DNA from: Deltaproteobacteria bacterium
GTDB lineage: Bacteria; Desulfobacterota; DSM-4660; Desulfatiglandales; HGW-15
Length of the DNA: 35,335 nucleotides
NCBI GenBank assembly: GCA_016931115.1
Contig: JAFGFM010000236.1
Location: forward strand, 1-35,335
Reading direction: 5' to 3'
The notes under the pieces were generated by a model, which was given only the letters and a program-made list of their open reading frames with translations, did no database searches and had not been told where the DNA came from. Below, one piece after another: positions 33,563 to 35,335 of the stretch. The position numbers and the translations under genes were made by a program. Every line of letters begins with the position of its first letter. Position 1 is the stretch's first letter.

Positions 33563-33847
33563 TCATTCAACGTTTTTTGGAGTTACTTTTGCTATTCTGA
33601 TGAGAGATGAATCGCTAAAAGTTAAAATATAGGTTGGTTCATTATCCTTCCCTTTATAATGCAATTCATCACTGGTTGCAAAGTCAGGTTTACCCAAAAG
33701 CTCCTGGACCGTTGTCTGAGAGGTATGTACTCTTATCTCAGTCCCTTTTATAATGGCTGTTGTTAAAAACTCCATATTATTTGATGATGTTGTCACGCAG
33801 GCGCCAATGAAAAACAGCATCGCTATAAGTAGAACAACCCTTTTCAT
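33563..33847 (-). CDS. Small lipoprotein, BamE/SmpA-like
   Basis: The 94-residue protein has a lipoprotein signal ending in the lipobox IGAC, with lipidated Cys17. The mature part has VHTSQTTVQELLGKPDF and a later YILTFSDSSLIRI strand. This resembles the SmpA/OmlA (BamE) fold, in which a turn before the 'LLGKP' segment begins the domain. It may be an outer-membrane lipoprotein, but it is too short to assign to the Bam complex. AGGAGG-type sequence precedes the ATG. The preceding 135 bases (33848-33982) are A+T rich, with no further feature noticed. Confidence 0.7.
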   Translation of the reverse strand: MKRVVLLIAMLFFIGACVTTSSNNMEFLTTAIIKGTEIRVHTSQTTVQELLGKPDFATSDELHYKGKDNEPTYILTFSDSSLIRIAKVTPKNVE

Positions 33848-33982
33848 GCCTTTCCTCCATAATAAGAATTTAATAGATAGTAATTACCCAAGTTATGCTA
33901 TATAAAAACCATATATATATTTTCCTGTAAATGTTTTTTTTAAAAAACCATATTAAAAACATATAGTTTTAAAATTAGTTTT

Positions 33983-34966
33983 TCACAACAATGCCTTTGC
34001 AAGACTGAAATAGATCAGCACCGTTGAAATATCGGTTAATGCCAGAGTGAGCGGCCCGGCAGCAATCCTCATATCAAGTTTCAGCTTATGCAATAGAGAA
34101 GGTATGCTCAGGCCAAAAAAAACAGCAAGGCAGAGCGTTAGCATAATACTTGTGCCTATAGCAAATGCCTCAATCCCTTTACCGCGCCAGAGCCAGGCAA
34201 TGACACCAACTATAAACCCGCATGCAATGCCCAGTAATACAGCGGCGCCTACCTCACGATAAAATGATTTCAAGTACCACACCCAATCCGGTTTTTTTGA
34301 TCGCAAGCTATGGATACTTAATGTCATTGATTGAATGCTGACACTTTCACCTAATCCCAGCACCAGCGTCAGGAAAAAGGCCAGCATAAGAGTTTTAGCC
34401 AGGGTCATCTCGTAAATGCCAGCGAGTAATGCACACACAGTACCGCTTGCAATGGTGGCAAGAAGCCATGGCAGGCGGAAGCGAAAGGCCTTAAATGGAG
34501 ATGCCTCCTTGATCTGGGTGATGCTAAAACCGATTATCTCGAACTGCCTGTCCATATTTTCACGATCAGCTATATCAAAGGTATCATCTGCAAACATTGC
34601 TATATCAATCACACCAATCAAAGCCTTTTTTTCATCTACCACCGGAAATGCGAGAAATTTATAGAGTAAAAAAAATTCATAGGCATCCAGCACAGTTGCA
34701 TAATGCGGGATTGTTACAACAGGGGCAATCATTATTTCAGAAACCTTTTGATCCAGCGGTGCAGTGAGCAATCGCCGTGTCGGCAATACCCCCACCAGCC
34801 GGTCATCATCATCCACAACATAAAAATAGACTATTTTTTCACCAATCTCTTTTTGCCTTATATATTCCAGCGATTGCTGAATTGTAATGTTGGAGGGCAG
34901 TTTTGTCATATCCCTGCGTATAATATTGATGACAGGGGTATTTAGATGTGACAGGTTTCCGCTCAT
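33983..34966 (-). CDS. CBS-domain MgtE-like divalent cation transporter
   Basis: The 327-residue protein has two CBS domains (about 14-70 and 75-130), a linker helix (about 135-160) and a C-terminal membrane part with five predicted helices (about 165-325), as in MgtE magnesium channels. The N-terminal superhelical domain of canonical MgtE is missing. Key membrane motifs are present in altered form. GLGESVSIQSMTLSI (204-218) corresponds to the region GNAGxQS in MgtE. AAGPLTLALTDIST (302-315) keeps the GP...D pattern, with Asp312 the probable ion-pathway residue. AGGAG precedes the ATG. It may transport Mg2+ or another divalent cation. Confidence 0.85.
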   Translation of the reverse strand: MSGNLSHLNTPVINIIRRDMTKLPSNITIQQSLEYIRQKEIGEKIVYFYVVDDDDRLVGVLPTRRLLTAPLDQKVSEIMIAPVVTIPHYATVLDAYEFFLLYKFLAFPVVDEKKALIGVIDIAMFADDTFDIADRENMDRQFEIIGFSITQIKEASPFKAFRFRLPWLLATIASGTVCALLAGIYEMTLAKTLMLAFFLTLVLGLGESVSIQSMTLSIHSLRSKKPDWVWYLKSFYREVGAAVLLGIACGFIVGVIAWLWRGKGIEAFAIGTSIMLTLCLAVFFGLSIPSLLHKLKLDMRIAAGPLTLALTDISTVLIYFSLAKALL

Positions 34967-35335
34967 TTATTTTTTTTCTCCTTTGGCAATAATCTCAAGG
35001 TATTTCCGGTGATCATATCTAAAACTCGCTGGATTCACAATTTGAAAATCCCTTTACAACATAGCCTTTTGCCGCTCCTGAATATTCAAACCCATATCAT
35101 TTGATAAAGTCCTGGGTTAAGGACTTACCTCTATATTCCTATTTTTAATAGCTAATTTTACTGCTATTTACCCAAATTGCTATTCATGGCTTTTTCGGTG
35201 AACAGGATTTTTTACCTCGGATATTTATTTTTGATACTGATATTTTAACTTATGTTGTGAGTGCTCCTAACTCTCTGAAAGGATTGATTTTTTAGTGATT
35301 AAGGTTAGATGCCCCGAATCATATTAAAAAACAGG
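34967..35335. other. Non-coding stretch at the right edge
   Basis: I see no convincing gene in these 369 bases. They hold the MgtE-like gene's ribosome-binding site, its candidate promoter (35012-35040) and a small perfect inverted repeat (AAGTCC at 35107-35112, GGACTT at 35121-35126). The remainder is A+T rich with stops in all frames. Confidence 0.5.
35012..35040 (-). promoter_or_regulatory. Possible promoter of the CBS-MgtE-like gene
   Basis: On the minus strand TTGTGA (plus-strand 35035-35040) and TATGAT (35012-35017) are 17 bases apart, matching four and five of six consensus positions. Transcription would start about 40 bases ahead of the ATG at 34966. Confidence 0.42.

Overview
The window looks like chromosomal DNA from a Gram-negative bacterium of the Desulfobacterota (the former Deltaproteobacteria). 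The evidence is a type II secretion (T2SS) locus that carries gspN and runs gspI-J-K-L-M-N-C-A-B-D-E, a lapA-lapB pair, cysteine-rich iron-sulfur proteins, and a strong preference for AGG (Arg) and ATA (Ile) codons. This placement is inferred from gene content. There is no rRNA or other phylogenetic marker in the window apart from MutS. I saw no tRNA, rRNA, CRISPR array, transposase or phage gene.

Layout. (1) 1-12607, plus strand: a T2SS operon entered part-way through. It holds minor pseudopilins I, J and K, inner-membrane parts L, M, N and C, a GspA-type ATPase with a peptidoglycan-binding tail, a GspB-like TPR protein, the secretin GspD with an unusual C-terminal TPR extension, and the ATPase GspE. 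gspF, gspG and most or all of gspH would lie off the left edge. A zinc-ribbon protein and a stand-alone response regulator follow (12714-13489). (2) 13505-20005, minus strand: a housekeeping envelope and repair operon, HIT protein - lapA - lapB - mutS - AMIN/Amidase_3 cell-wall amidase, with overlapping or closely spaced genes. (3) 20239-21249, minus strand: an SDR oxidoreductase with its own promoter and terminator, in which the catalytic lysine is replaced by asparagine. (4) 21639-25012, plus strand: a three-gene cassette of a HAD sugar-phosphoglycerate phosphatase, a glycosyltransferase resembling mannosylglycerate synthase, and a GpgS-like glycosyltransferase. It probably makes a glycosylglycerate compatible solute. 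The last gene ends inside a perfect 28-nt palindrome. (5) 25093-27211, minus strand: hypA - hypB - winged-helix/iron-sulfur protein. (6) 27321-30429, plus strand: a double cupin made by internal duplication, then a large exported repeat protein (eight repeats, Calx-beta, DUF11) that could be a T2SS substrate. (7) 30431-34966: a soluble hybrid histidine kinase, an exported protein with a duplicated Ig-like domain, a small BamE-like lipoprotein and a CBS-MgtE-like transporter.

How the parts relate. The T2SS genes form one machine: pseudopilus tip (I, J, K), inner-membrane platform (L, M, N, C), ATPase (E), secretin (D), and an A/B pair that probably helps the secretin through the peptidoglycan. 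LapA/LapB (control of lipopolysaccharide) and the amidase add to the envelope theme. The osmolyte cassette and the HypAB nickel-insertion genes are separate functional islands.

The features most worth a second look are the secretin-TPR fusion, the osmolyte cassette, the GpgS stop codon supplied by a palindromic repeat, the heptamer repeats on either side of gspJ-gspK, the SDR with YxxxN, and the winged-helix iron-sulfur protein co-transcribed with hypAB.
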